64,000 bases of DNA, from contig JAEWWT010000013.1 in assembly GCA_023396225.1 (NCBI GenBank), positions 1 to 64,000 on the forward strand. The letters are read 5' to 3'. The stretch's first letter is position 1; each line of letters opens with the position of its first letter. The stretch is from Bacillota bacterium. GTDB taxonomy: Bacteria; Bacillota; Clostridia; Oscillospirales; Ruminococcaceae. Shown here in pieces: positions 27,003 to 35,633 of this stretch. The translations under genes were made by a program, and so were the position numbers. Below the pieces are notes generated by a model. It saw nothing but the letters and a program-made list of their open reading frames with translations. It did no database searches and was not told where the DNA came from.

Positions 27003-27108
27003 GCGTGAAAAAATTTTTTTACGCAGCTATTTATTCTTTTCTGCAAATATAAGAGCAGAAATTTTGCTTAGCTGAACTCAGTTCAGGTTCAAGACCTGAA
27101 TAAATAGC
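27003..27108 (+). repeat. copy B of a dispersed structured intergenic element
   Basis: It begins with a 22-nt hairpin (27003-27024, GCGTGAAAA.../TTTTACGC). A perfect 11-bp closing stem, GCTATTTATTC (27026-27036) with GAATAAATAGC (27098-27108), encloses TTTCTGC/GCAGAAA (27038-27061), CTGAAC-TCA-GTTCAG (27072-27086) and TCAGG-TTCAAGA-CCTGA (27083-27099). The last two compete for a few bases. It is about 84% identical over the first 70 nt to copy A (14471-14384), then diverges in the third arm, and ends 20 nt before the proC ATG. Function unknown. Confidence 0.75.
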
Positions 27109-27128
27109 ACAAAGAAATGGAGATTAAT

Positions 27129-27938
27129 ATGTCAGAAATGAATATAGGCTTTATCGGTGTCGGAAATATGGGATTTGCCATTGTTAATGGCATTATGAAT
27201 ATCAAGGATAATACACATAAGATTTCAGTCTTTGCATATGACAAGGATGAAACCAAGATAGAAAGAATTAAAAAGCTTGGAGCTTATGGATGTGATTCTG
27301 AACAGGAAATATTAAATAAATGCAAATATGTATTGCTTGCAGTTAAACCTCAGATGTTTGAGGATATTTTAAATACTATAAAGCCTGCAGTTACTAAGGA
27401 TACTGTAATAATTTCAATTGCAGCAGGAATTACAGCTGAGTACATAAAAAAGATGACAATACCTGAAGCAAAGGTAGTACTTGTAATGCCTAATACTCCT
27501 TTACTTCTTGGTGAGGGTGCAACTGCTCTTGCAAAAGGTGACAACGTAAGTGAAGATGAATTTGCATTTGTAAAAAATATTTTTGATATCTGCGGTGAAA
27601 CTGCTGTTATTAATCAGGATAAAATGAAAGAGATAATTGCAATCAACGGAAGCAGCCCTGCTTTTATTTATCTCTTTGCAAAGGGATTTATAGATTACGC
27701 TGATTCTGTTGGAATTGACAAGGAAGAAGCAAAAAAACTATTTGCAAAGTCACTTATCGGTTCAGCTAAAATGATGACAGATTCAGGAGATAGCCTGGAT
27801 GAACTTATTAAAATGGTTTCATCTCCTGGAGGAACAACTCTTGCAGGCCTTGATGAGCTTTATTCAGGAAAGCTTACTGATGTTGTTGATAAAGCATGCA
27901 AAAGCTGTACAAGAAGAGCATATGAGCTTTCTAAATAA
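27129..27938 (+). CDS. proC: pyrroline-5-carboxylate reductase
   Basis: NAD(P)H-dependent last step of proline synthesis. The 269-residue protein has the N-terminal dinucleotide-binding GFIGVGNMGFAIVNG, the VKPQ motif and the C-terminal signature MVSSPGGTTLAGL typical of ProC. The ATG at 27129 is chosen over 27117 because GGAG lies between them. It is downstream of the structured repeat element B. Confidence 0.96.
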   Translation: MSEMNIGFIGVGNMGFAIVNGIMNIKDNTHKISVFAYDKDETKIERIKKLGAYGCDSEQEILNKCKYVLLAVKPQMFEDILNTIKPAVTKDTVIISIAAGITAEYIKKMTIPEAKVVLVMPNTPLLLGEGATALAKGDNVSEDEFAFVKNIFDICGETAVINQDKMKEIIAINGSSPAFIYLFAKGFIDYADSVGIDKEEAKKLFAKSLIGSAKMMTDSGDSLDELIKMVSSPGGTTLAGLDELYSGKLTDVVDKACKSCTRRAYELSK

Positions 27939-28031
27939 CTTCTAAACTGCATTGTACAAGCATATACCTATTAAAGAAAAGCTGATGATCAGATTTTATC
28001 AGCGTATCCTTAATAAAAAAGGACGAGGTAT

Positions 28032-28643
28032 ATGAAAAAAAGTGCAGTTAAAAGTGAAAGAAACCAAGATAAAAGTATTTCAATCTTTGCTTTGATGGGA
28101 ATATTGCTTGCAGGTGTGCTTGCAGGTACGTTGATGTATTGCAATATTGATGAGCAGCATTATCAGAACATAGCGGCAATCACAGGTGGTTTACTGGAAA
28201 ACAGAATGAACTATTCCTTTACGGAAATGCTTGTAAACTCATTTGCAGGTTCGTTTCTGTTAATTGTGCTTTGTTTTATTCTCGGAACAGGGCCGGTATT
28301 TCAGCCGGTTGAGCTGCTGATACCAGTTTATAGGGGCCTTGGTTTAGGAATATTGCTTGCGGATATGTATTGTTCGTTTGGTTCATATGGAATAATAATA
28401 TCTGTTCTGCTGATTCTTCCTAATGCAGTTGTATCTGCGTTTATTCTTTTGATTGCAGTGAGAGAATCCATCAGAATGTCAAACAGCGTGAGGAAAGTTG
28501 TTTTTAAATCAGATTCTTCATACAGCAAAATTGACTTTAGTCTATATTTTACTAAGTTTATAGTTATAATAACAATACTTTCACTTTCTTCACTTGCAGA
28601 TAGTGTTGTAACAGTTTTTTTATCCGATTATATCATTAAGTAA
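28032..28643 (+). CDS. SpoIIM-like membrane protein
   Basis: The 203-residue integral membrane protein has about five hydrophobic segments (roughly residues 18-38, 68-88, 100-120, 122-145 and 175-195) and length similar to stage II sporulation protein M (DUF95). In the DMP complex SpoIIM helps forespore engulfment. The G-rich second half (YRGLGLGILLADMY) fits the family, but the assignment is by overall pattern, and other DUF95 proteins exist. It stands outside any sporulation operon here. Confidence 0.6.
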   Translation: MKKSAVKSERNQDKSISIFALMGILLAGVLAGTLMYCNIDEQHYQNIAAITGGLLENRMNYSFTEMLVNSFAGSFLLIVLCFILGTGPVFQPVELLIPVYRGLGLGILLADMYCSFGSYGIIISVLLILPNAVVSAFILLIAVRESIRMSNSVRKVVFKSDSSYSKIDFSLYFTKFIVIITILSLSSLADSVVTVFLSDYIIK

Positions 28644-28670
28644 ATTTGAATTATAGGGAGATGTATAAAT

Positions 28671-29516
28671 TTGGCTTTAGGACTGTTTAATTATGTTAAG
28701 TCAGGCAGAGGCGTGTCGAAAAACGCCTCGAAAAAGAAACCTGCTAAGCTTTTCTTTGAGATTTATGTAAGAAAGTTTTGGAAACTGATTACTTTGAATC
28801 TGATAACATTTTTGTTCTGTCTGCCTGTTGTTACTATAGGTCCTGCAATTTCTGGCATGACAAAAGTTTTGAAAAATTATGCTATTGAAAAGAATGCCTT
28901 TATATGGCATGATTTCTGGAAGGGCTTTAAAGAGAACTTTGTGAAATCTCTTATAATTGGTCTTCTTGATACGGTTTTTTGTATTTCATTTTTTGCCGCA
29001 GTAAATGTTTATCCTCAATTAGCGGAGAACTCTAATTTGGGAGTACTGTTCTATGCTTTATGCGGAATATCAATATGCTTCTTCATTACAATAATAATGA
29101 TGAATTTTTATGCATTTCCTATGATTACTTCAACTGAACTAAGCTTAAAAAACATTATTAAAAATTCATTTATACTTACAAGTGTTGCTCTCAAGAAAAA
29201 TATACTTGTATTTATAATTTCTGCTGTGCTTGTTTTTGCTGTGATGATTGGTATATATTTTAATTTTATGGTAACAATATTAATACCATTCTGGCTGATT
29301 ACATTTATAGGATTTATAATTGTCTTTAATGTATATCCTGTTATTCAGAAGTATGTCATTGAGCCTTATTATGAACAGCGCGGTGAAGAAAATCCTGAGT
29401 ATGATTATCTGAAACCAGTTAGCGGAGATGAAAGTTTATTTACGGATAACGGCGGAAATGATATTCCTGTTGATTTAACTGGACATAATTCATCAAAAAC
29501 TAAAACTATTTCATAA
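28671..29516 (+). CDS. YesL-like (DUF624) membrane protein
   Basis: The 281-residue protein has a basic N-terminus, about five membrane helices (residues 45-215) and a polar C-terminal tail. The segment KLITLNLITFLFCLPVVTIGPA is the typical DUF624/YesL N-terminal signature. The start is TTG at 28671 with GGGAG 10 nt upstream. Function of the family is unknown; B. subtilis yesL is near rhamnogalacturonan-use genes, but no sugar gene is next to it here. Confidence 0.8.
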   Translation: MALGLFNYVKSGRGVSKNASKKKPAKLFFEIYVRKFWKLITLNLITFLFCLPVVTIGPAISGMTKVLKNYAIEKNAFIWHDFWKGFKENFVKSLIIGLLDTVFCISFFAAVNVYPQLAENSNLGVLFYALCGISICFFITIIMMNFYAFPMITSTELSLKNIIKNSFILTSVALKKNILVFIISAVLVFAVMIGIYFNFMVTILIPFWLITFIGFIIVFNVYPVIQKYVIEPYYEQRGEENPEYDYLKPVSGDESLFTDNGGNDIPVDLTGHNSSKTKTIS

Positions 29517-29523
29517 AAAACTC

Positions 29524-29552
29524 TTTACAAAGTGTTTCTTATGTGATATAAT
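29524..29552 (+). promoter_or_regulatory. promoter of rpsO
   Basis: TTTACA (29524-29529), 17 nt, TATAAT (29547-29552), giving a leader of about 110 nt. Confidence 0.7.
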
Positions 29553-29558
29553 TTTAAT

Positions 29559-29669
29559 GTTATTTATGTAACAAGATTCCTCATTCTTGGCTTGCGGTTT
29601 AGCCTTTGTTAAGGAATTAACCCGTCCGTTTGCTGGGATGATGGAGAAATAATTAAAGGGGTGAAATAA
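29559..29669 (+). ncRNA. probable S15 autoregulatory leader of rpsO
   Basis: The leader folds with an outer pair ATTCCT/AGGAAT (29576-29581 with 29612-29617) and a nested GGCT/AGCC (29589-29592 with 29601-29604), then a CCCGTCC...GGGATGATGG stretch just before the ribosome-binding site. rpsO leaders in many bacteria bind S15 and repress translation, but their sequences vary widely, so the role is inferred from position and local pairing. Confidence 0.45.
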
Positions 29670-29936
29670 ATGCTACTTAAAGAAGAAAAGAATGCTGTTA
29701 TCGAAGCTAACAGACTTAGCGAGAATGATACAGGTTCTCCTGAAGTTCAGGTTGCAATTCTTACAAAGAGAATCAATGATCTGAATGAACACCTTAAGGT
29801 TCACAAGAAGGACCATCACTCACGTAAGGGTCTTCTCAAGATGGTAGGTCACAGACGTAACCTTCTCAACTATCTTATGAAGAAGGATATCAACAGATAT
29901 CGTGCTACTATTGAAAAGCTTGGTATTCGTAAGTAA
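29670..29936 (+). CDS. rpsO: 30S ribosomal protein S15
   Basis: Binds the 16S rRNA central domain early in 30S assembly. The 88-residue protein has the full family length and hallmark segments DTGSPEVQVAILTKRI, HKKDHHSRKGL and VGHRRNLLNYL. AAAGGGG precedes the ATG. It is followed by a terminator and then pnp, the conserved rpsO-pnp order. Confidence 0.98.
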   Translation: MLLKEEKNAVIEANRLSENDTGSPEVQVAILTKRINDLNEHLKVHKKDHHSRKGLLKMVGHRRNLLNYLMKKDINRYRATIEKLGIRK

Positions 29937-29949
29937 AAAATTAAAGACT

Positions 29950-29991
29950 AAAGGCAGTATGTAAAGGGTTTTCCTTTACACTGCCTTTGTG
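29950..29991 (+). terminator. terminator after rpsO
   Basis: Arms AAAGGCAGT..GTAAAGG (29950-29967) and CCTTTACACTGCCTTT (29973-29988) pair with a 2-nt bulge, followed by TGTGTGTTT. Some read-through to pnp is possible. Confidence 0.7.
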
Positions 29992-30119
29992 TGTTTAATT
30001 TTAAGGAAAGCAATTATCGGAAGCAGTTGCTTAGCATTAAATCGTACCTGTTTTATTGAAGCAGGCAGGATTTATTGCTAAAACTGTTCCCGAAATAATA
30101 TTATTTAGGAGGCAGTTAA

Positions 30120-32231
30120 ATGTTTGAGAATTATAAGGTGTTTAAAACAACTTTTGCTGGGAGAGAACTTACAGTTGAAACAGGAAAAACTTGTGAATTA
30201 TCTAACGGCTCATGTTGGGTAAAATACGGAGAAACTGTTGTTATGGCAAACGTTACAGCAAGCACTAAGCCAAGAGATGGTATTGATTTTTTCCCTCTTT
30301 CAGTTGATTATGAGGAAAGACTTTATTCTGTAGGAAGAATCCCTGGCTCATTCATGAAGAGAGAAGGAAAGCCATCAGAAAAGTCTATTCTTACTTCAAG
30401 AGTTGTTGACCGTCCTATTAGACCGTTATTCCCTAAGGATATGAGAAACGACGTTTCAGTTGTTATGACTGTTATGGCAGTTGATCCTGACAATTCACCT
30501 GAGATCTGCGGAATGATTGCAACATCAATTGCAATTTCAATTTCTGATATTCCATGGAATGGTCCTATCGGCGGAATAAACGTTGGTCTTGTTGATGGAA
30601 ATGTTGTTCTTAATCCAAATCTTGACGAAAGAGCAAAGTCTGACCTTAACCTTACTGTTGCCGGTACAATGGAAAAGGTAGTTATGATTGAAGCTGGAGC
30701 TAAGGAAGTCGATGACGACACAATGCTCAATGCTATTATAAAGGGCCATGAAGAAATAAAGAAACTTGTTGCATTCATTTCAGACATCCAGAGCCAGATT
30801 GGTAAGAAGAAGTTTGATTTTGAATCACAGGAAGTTGACCATGATATGTTTGATGCAATTGAAGAATTTGCAGCAGACAGAGTAAAGGTTGCTCTTGATA
30901 CAAATGACAAGAACATCAGAGAAGAAAGACTTAACCCTATAAAGGATGATATTCATGCAAAATTTGATGAACTTTATCCTGAAAAGATATTAATGATAGA
31001 TGAATGTATCTACAAGCTCCAGAAGAAGATTGTAAGAAACTGGCTTTATGATGGCAAGCGTGTTGACGGAAGAGGTATTGATGAAATTCGTCCTCTTGCT
31101 GCTGAAGTAGGACTTCTTCCAAGGGTTCATGGTTCTGGCATGTTTACAAGAGGTCAGACACAGGTTCTTACAATTGCAACACTCGGACCTGTAAGTGATG
31201 CTCAGAGAATTGACGGACTTGATGAAGAAGATTCAAAGAGATATATGCACCATTACAACTTCCCTTCATATTCAGTTGGTGAAACAAAGCCTTCAAGAGG
31301 ACCTGGACGTCGTGAAATCGGACATGGTGCTTTGGCTGAAAGAGCTCTTGAACCAGTTATTCCATCTGTTGAAGAATTCCCTTATGCTTTGAGACTTGTT
31401 TCTGAAGTATTGTCTTCAAACGGTTCAACATCACAGGGTTCTATCTGTGGATCTACTCTTGCTCTTATGGATGCAGGCGTTCCGATCAAGGCCCCTGTTG
31501 CTGGTATTTCCTGTGGTCTTATCACTAAGGATGACGGCAGCTTTATGACAATGGTTGATATTCAGGGGCTTGAAGATTTCTTCGGCGATATGGACTTTAA
31601 GGTTGGCGGTACACATAAGGGTATCACAGCTATCCAGGTGGATATCAAGGTTGACGGACTCACTTATGATATAATCAAGGAAGCTTTTGCAAAGACACAT
31701 AAAGCTCGTGACTATATACTTGATGAAATCATGCTTAAGGCTATACCAGTTTCAAGAGAAACAGTTGGAAAGTATGCTCCTAAAATGCTTCAGACTAAGG
31801 TTCCGGTTGATAAGATCAGAGAAGTTATCGGTCAGGGCGGCAAGGTAATCCAGAAGATTTCTGCTGATTGTGAAGTTAAGATTGATATAAGCGATGATGG
31901 AAAAGTATTTATTTCAGGTGTTAGCTTGGAAAAGGCACAGAAGGCTCTTCAGATTGTAAATACAATTGCAAACGATCCTGAAATCGGTGCTATTTACAAG
32001 GGCAAGGTTGTAAGACTTATGAACTTCGGTGCATTTGTTGAAATAGCTCCTGGTAAAGATGGACTTGTTCATATTTCAAAGCTTGACAAGCAGCGTGTTG
32101 AAAAAGTTGAAGATGTAGTTTCAATTGGTGACGAAATTGTAGTCAAGGTAATGGAAATAGATCAGCAGGGAAGAATCAATCTTTCAAGAAAAGATGCTCT
32201 TGCTGATATTGAAGCAAAGAATAATAAGTAA
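30120..32231 (+). CDS. pnp: polyribonucleotide nucleotidyltransferase (PNPase)
   Basis: Phosphorolytic 3'-5' exoribonuclease of mRNA turnover. The 703 residues contain two RNase PH domains (about 10-230 and 310-540) separated by an alpha-helical linker, then KH (about 555-610, VIGQGGKVIQKI) and S1 (about 620-690, GKVVRLMNFGAFVEI). AGGAGG precedes the ATG. The 130-nt leader has a perfect AAGCAA/TTGCTT hairpin near 30007, which might be a self-control site as in other pnp leaders. A terminator follows. Confidence 0.98.
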   Translation: MFENYKVFKTTFAGRELTVETGKTCELSNGSCWVKYGETVVMANVTASTKPRDGIDFFPLSVDYEERLYSVGRIPGSFMKREGKPSEKSILTSRVVDRPIRPLFPKDMRNDVSVVMTVMAVDPDNSPEICGMIATSIAISISDIPWNGPIGGINVGLVDGNVVLNPNLDERAKSDLNLTVAGTMEKVVMIEAGAKEVDDDTMLNAIIKGHEEIKKLVAFISDIQSQIGKKKFDFESQEVDHDMFDAIEEFAADRVKVALDTNDKNIREERLNPIKDDIHAKFDELYPEKILMIDECIYKLQKKIVRNWLYDGKRVDGRGIDEIRPLAAEVGLLPRVHGSGMFTRGQTQVLTIATLGPVSDAQRIDGLDEEDSKRYMHHYNFPSYSVGETKPSRGPGRREIGHGALAERALEPVIPSVEEFPYALRLVSEVLSSNGSTSQGSICGSTLALMDAGVPIKAPVAGISCGLITKDDGSFMTMVDIQGLEDFFGDMDFKVGGTHKGITAIQVDIKVDGLTYDIIKEAFAKTHKARDYILDEIMLKAIPVSRETVGKYAPKMLQTKVPVDKIREVIGQGGKVIQKISADCEVKIDISDDGKVFISGVSLEKAQKALQIVNTIANDPEIGAIYKGKVVRLMNFGAFVEIAPGKDGLVHISKLDKQRVEKVEDVVSIGDEIVVKVMEIDQQGRINLSRKDALADIEAKNNK

Positions 32232-32239
32232 TAAAATGA

Positions 32240-32268
32240 AAATCCCCCTGCTGATTAGGGGGATTTTT
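32240..32268 (+). terminator. terminator of pnp
   Basis: AAATCCCCC (32240-32248) pairs with GGGGGATTT (32258-32266), followed by TTTGTG. Confidence 0.85.
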
Positions 32269-32326
32269 GTGTCCTTACACACTAATTTGCATATAATGAA
32301 CAAATAAGCAGATTAGGGGTGAATAT

Positions 32327-32653
32327 ATGGAAAAACAGCTTGTAATACTGTTAATTGGATGTATTTTGATTGCTGTATTTGAAAGTCTTATAATATTAAA
32401 GACACATAGAAAGTTTGCTGGTGAGGCTGTTATTATTATTCCATTAACAGCAGAAACAAGAAACGCTGAGTACATAATGAGAGAAACAATCTGTAATATT
32501 ATTGACAGTAATTTATCAGTATCAGTTATTTTCAGTGATTTTGGAGCTGACGAAGAGACACTGATGGTTTGTAAGAAAATGATGGGGAATTATAGAAAAT
32601 TTTATCTGGTTAAGTCGGAAAATGTTCAAAAAATAATTGCAAATCTTGTATAG
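32327..32653 (+). CDS. small protein with one N-terminal membrane helix, unknown function
   Basis: The 108-residue protein has a membrane helix at residues 5-25, then a soluble domain with alternating strands and helices (VIIIPLTAETRNAEYIMRET, SVSVIFSDFGADEET). The fold pattern looks like a compact alpha/beta unit. GGGGTG precedes the ATG and a TATAAT-like box lies near 32293. Its last codons overlap the -35 of the recD2 promoter. No family recognised. Confidence 0.7.
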   Translation: MEKQLVILLIGCILIAVFESLIILKTHRKFAGEAVIIIPLTAETRNAEYIMRETICNIIDSNLSVSVIFSDFGADEETLMVCKKMMGNYRKFYLVKSENVQKIIANLV

Positions 32654-32665
32654 TTGTGCTATAAT
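32637..32665 (+). promoter_or_regulatory. promoter of recD2
   Basis: TTGCAA (32637-32642), 17 nt, TGCTATAAT with TATAAT at 32660-32665 (extended -10). It begins within the end of the preceding gene. Confidence 0.7.
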
Positions 32666-32696
32666 ACTTTTATGTTTATTTATAAGGGATAGTAAT

Positions 32697-34907
32697 ATGA
32701 TAACTGATGAAAATGTAGTTCAGACTATTGACGGTGTTGTTGAAGATATTATTTTCAGAAACTCCGTCAATGGTTATGTTGTTCTTGATTTGAATACAGG
32801 CGGAGATTATGTTACTGTTGTCGGTGAACTTGGCAATGTTGAAGAGGGAGAAGAACTTGAAATTACGGGTTCATTTACTTCTCATCCGAAGTTTGGTATG
32901 CAGTTCAAGGCGCAAGTTTATGAACGAAAAATGCCTGCTACTACATCATCAATTCTAAAGTATCTGTCATCCGGAGTAATAAAAGGTATAGGAAAGACAA
33001 CTGCCAAAAGAATTGTAGATGAATTTGGTGATAAATCTCTTGAGATTATTGAGAAAGAGCCTGAAAAACTTACTGTTATCAAGGGCATTACCAAACAAAA
33101 GGTTGAGGAGATTTCTCTTGAGTTTCAACGTATCTGTGGTATCAGAGCATTAATGATTTTCTTGTCAAAGTATGGTGTGTCTCCATCCATTGCAGTAAGT
33201 GCATGGAGAAAATGGGGACAGTTTGCAATTGAAGTAATTCAGGACAACCCATATGCCCTTTGTATATTTGGGATTGAGCTTGAATTTGAAAAAGCAGAGT
33301 TTATTGCTTCAGAACTTAAACTTCCTACAGACAGTGAAAATCGAATAAAAGCAGGTATTTTTCATGTTCTGTATCAGAACACTTTTTCAGGGCATGTCTG
33401 CCTTCCATATGACAGATTGAAAAAGAAAACTTGTTCATTATTAGGTGTAGATGAAGAAAAATTTGATAACTGTCTTGATTCTGAAAAGGAAGAAGAAAAT
33501 ATCGTTATCTATAATAAAAATGACAGGGATTTTGTATATATTCAAGAGTTTTACAGAGCTGAAAATTATATAACAGGTCGACTTGCAGTCATGAACGATT
33601 GCCTGAAAGATACAGGCACAGATTATGACAAGCTTATTGAAATAGAGGAGAAGGTCAAGGATATTACTTATGCTGCACTGCAGAAGAAAGCAATATCATT
33701 AGCCTTGTCAAAAGGATTTATAGTTCTTACCGGTGGTCCCGGAACAGGAAAAACAACTACGCTTAAAGCTATAATTTCATTGTATGAACAAAAGGGCATG
33801 AAGGTAATGATTGCCGCTCCGACAGGTCGTGCCGCAAAGCGTATTTCAGACTTAACGGGGTATGATGCAAAGACTATTCATCGTTTGCTTGAGGTTGCAT
33901 TTGATAACAGAGGTTTGCTGAAATTCAAGCATGATGAAAGTAATCCTGTAGCATGCGATGTAATGATAGTAGATGAGATGTCGATGGTTGATACATTGTT
34001 GTTTGAGGCATTGCTACGAGCTTTGAAGCTTTCCTGCCGACTTATTATGGTAGGTGACAGTGATCAGCTTCCATCCGTCGGTCCGGGAAATCTTCTTAAG
34101 GATATGATAGACAGCAATATGCTTACGGTTGTTCAGCTTAATGAGATTTTCAGACAGGCAAGTGAAAGCTGTATTATCATGAATGCGCATAAGATTGTAA
34201 ATGGTGAATATCCTGATCTTAATAAGACAGATAATGACTTCTTTTTTATGCAGCGTCTTGATTATCAGACTGCACAAAGCACAGTCATTGATCTTTGCAA
34301 GGAGCGCCTTGTAAAGGCATATAACTATTCACCGATTGAGGATATTCAGGTTTTGTGTCCTTCAAGAAAGGGTGCGCTTGGTGTTACAGAGCTGAATAAG
34401 CTTTTACAGCAGGCAATAAACCCTCCTGCAAGTAATCTTGCAGAAATTAAAGCTACGTTTTACTTATTCCGTGATAATGACAAAGTCATGCAGACCAAAA
34501 ACAACTATGATATTACATGGACTAAAGACGGCGAAGCAGGTACAGGAATTTTTAACGGTGATATAGGTATTATTATTAAAGTCAAGCGTAATGAAAGTAC
34601 GGTTGTAATTGACTTTGAAGGACGTATTGCTGAATATAGCTATGAAATGCTGGAGCAACTTGAGCTTGCATATGCAATTACAGTTCATAAGAGTCAGGGC
34701 AGCGAGTTTAATGCAGTTATTCTTCCTTTGCTTGGTGGATTTGACAAGCTGTTTTATAGAAATCTCTTGTATACTGCAGTAACACGGGCAAAGAAAATGT
34801 TGATTATAGTTGGTTCAGGTAAAGTTGTTGAACAGATGGTTGCTAACAACAGGCGTTCACTAAGATATTCCTGCCTTAAAGATATGCTTGAAAAGGAGTT
34901 GGGGTAA
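32697..34907 (+). CDS. recD2: ATP-dependent RecD-like DNA helicase RecD2
   Basis: 5'-3' SF1B helicase acting in DNA repair outside RecBCD. The 736-residue protein has the long RecD2-specific N-terminal OB and helix-hairpin-helix region (SGVIKGIGKTTAKRI), Walker A GGPGTGKTT at residues 346-354, Walker B VDEMSMVD, motif III GDSDQLPSVGPGN and motif VI near VHKSQGSEF. The ATG at 32697 is set by AAGGGAT 6 nt upstream. comF-like follows without a gap. Confidence 0.95.
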   Translation: MITDENVVQTIDGVVEDIIFRNSVNGYVVLDLNTGGDYVTVVGELGNVEEGEELEITGSFTSHPKFGMQFKAQVYERKMPATTSSILKYLSSGVIKGIGKTTAKRIVDEFGDKSLEIIEKEPEKLTVIKGITKQKVEEISLEFQRICGIRALMIFLSKYGVSPSIAVSAWRKWGQFAIEVIQDNPYALCIFGIELEFEKAEFIASELKLPTDSENRIKAGIFHVLYQNTFSGHVCLPYDRLKKKTCSLLGVDEEKFDNCLDSEKEEENIVIYNKNDRDFVYIQEFYRAENYITGRLAVMNDCLKDTGTDYDKLIEIEEKVKDITYAALQKKAISLALSKGFIVLTGGPGTGKTTTLKAIISLYEQKGMKVMIAAPTGRAAKRISDLTGYDAKTIHRLLEVAFDNRGLLKFKHDESNPVACDVMIVDEMSMVDTLLFEALLRALKLSCRLIMVGDSDQLPSVGPGNLLKDMIDSNMLTVVQLNEIFRQASESCIIMNAHKIVNGEYPDLNKTDNDFFFMQRLDYQTAQSTVIDLCKERLVKAYNYSPIEDIQVLCPSRKGALGVTELNKLLQQAINPPASNLAEIKATFYLFRDNDKVMQTKNNYDITWTKDGEAGTGIFNGDIGIIIKVKRNESTVVIDFEGRIAEYSYEMLEQLELAYAITVHKSQGSEFNAVILPLLGGFDKLFYRNLLYTAVTRAKKMLIIVGSGKVVEQMVANNRRSLRYSCLKDMLEKELG

Positions 34908-35609
34908 TTGAACTCCAGAAAAGGCTTTGGCAGATATGTTCTTGATATGTTATTTCCAAACCGTTGTCCGTTCTGCGATAAAATTATAAGGTGGGACAAA
35001 CTTTCTTGCAATAATTGTTTCAGTGACATAATGTGGACAGATGAGGGCGTTTGTAAGATTTGCGGCAAAGATGTCTGTAAATGCAGTGAAGAACTGAATT
35101 ATGATAAGTGTTATACAGCGGCATATTATAAGGGCAATGTCAAAAATGCCGTGGTTGCTTTAAAAGCACATTATGGTATAAACTTTGCTGACATAATTGC
35201 GGATACAATAGTATATAAAATGATACAGGATGAAATACATAAAAAAATAGATTGTATCATACCTGTTCCTATGTCTGATAATAAATTAAAGATACGAACT
35301 TATAATCAGGCAGAAGAAATTGCAAAAAGCATAAAAAAGCTTACGGGAATATGTGTTGAAACTAAGATACTGAAAAAGCATTACAGAGATATTGACCAGC
35401 ATGAGCTTAATGCAGAGGAAAGAGCAGAGAATGTTAAAGATCTGTTCTATTGTATTGATTCTGACAAGATTAAGGGACGCACAGTCCTGCTTTGTGATGA
35501 TGTTCTTACAACAGGGGCTACAATTAATGAGTGTGCAAGGTTGTTAAAAGAAAACGGTGCAGAAAAAGTTGTTGCTGCAATTGGTGCAACAACAAGCTTA
35601 ATAATTTGA
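34908..35609 (+). CDS. comF: ComF-family phosphoribosyltransferase-like protein
   Basis: The 233 residues comprise an N-terminal zinc-ribbon with CPFCDK, CNNCF, CKIC and CKC cysteine pairs (residues 19-61) and a PRTase domain with the PRPP motif VLLCDDVLTTGAT. ComF proteins take part in DNA uptake during competence. The start is TTG at 34908 directly after the recD2 stop, with GGAG 9 nt upstream. A comEC gene lies at the end of this window, so uptake machinery is partly present. Confidence 0.9.
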   Translation: MNSRKGFGRYVLDMLFPNRCPFCDKIIRWDKLSCNNCFSDIMWTDEGVCKICGKDVCKCSEELNYDKCYTAAYYKGNVKNAVVALKAHYGINFADIIADTIVYKMIQDEIHKKIDCIIPVPMSDNKLKIRTYNQAEEIAKSIKKLTGICVETKILKKHYRDIDQHELNAEERAENVKDLFYCIDSDKIKGRTVLLCDDVLTTGATINECARLLKENGAEKVVAAIGATTSLII

Positions 35610-35633
35610 TTTATCTGAGAGGAGGCTCATTAG

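Noticed and set aside
27026..27108. tRNA gene in the folT-proC gap
   Set aside because: There is a T-arm-like hairpin and an acceptor-like stem, but no D-loop GG, no 5-bp/7-nt anticodon arm and no CCA, and the related copy at 14384-14471 lacks the T-arm.
30323..30916. 197-codon open frame antisense to pnp
   Set aside because: It mirrors the codon pattern of pnp, has low-complexity Ser/Thr/Ile composition and no recognisable start context.
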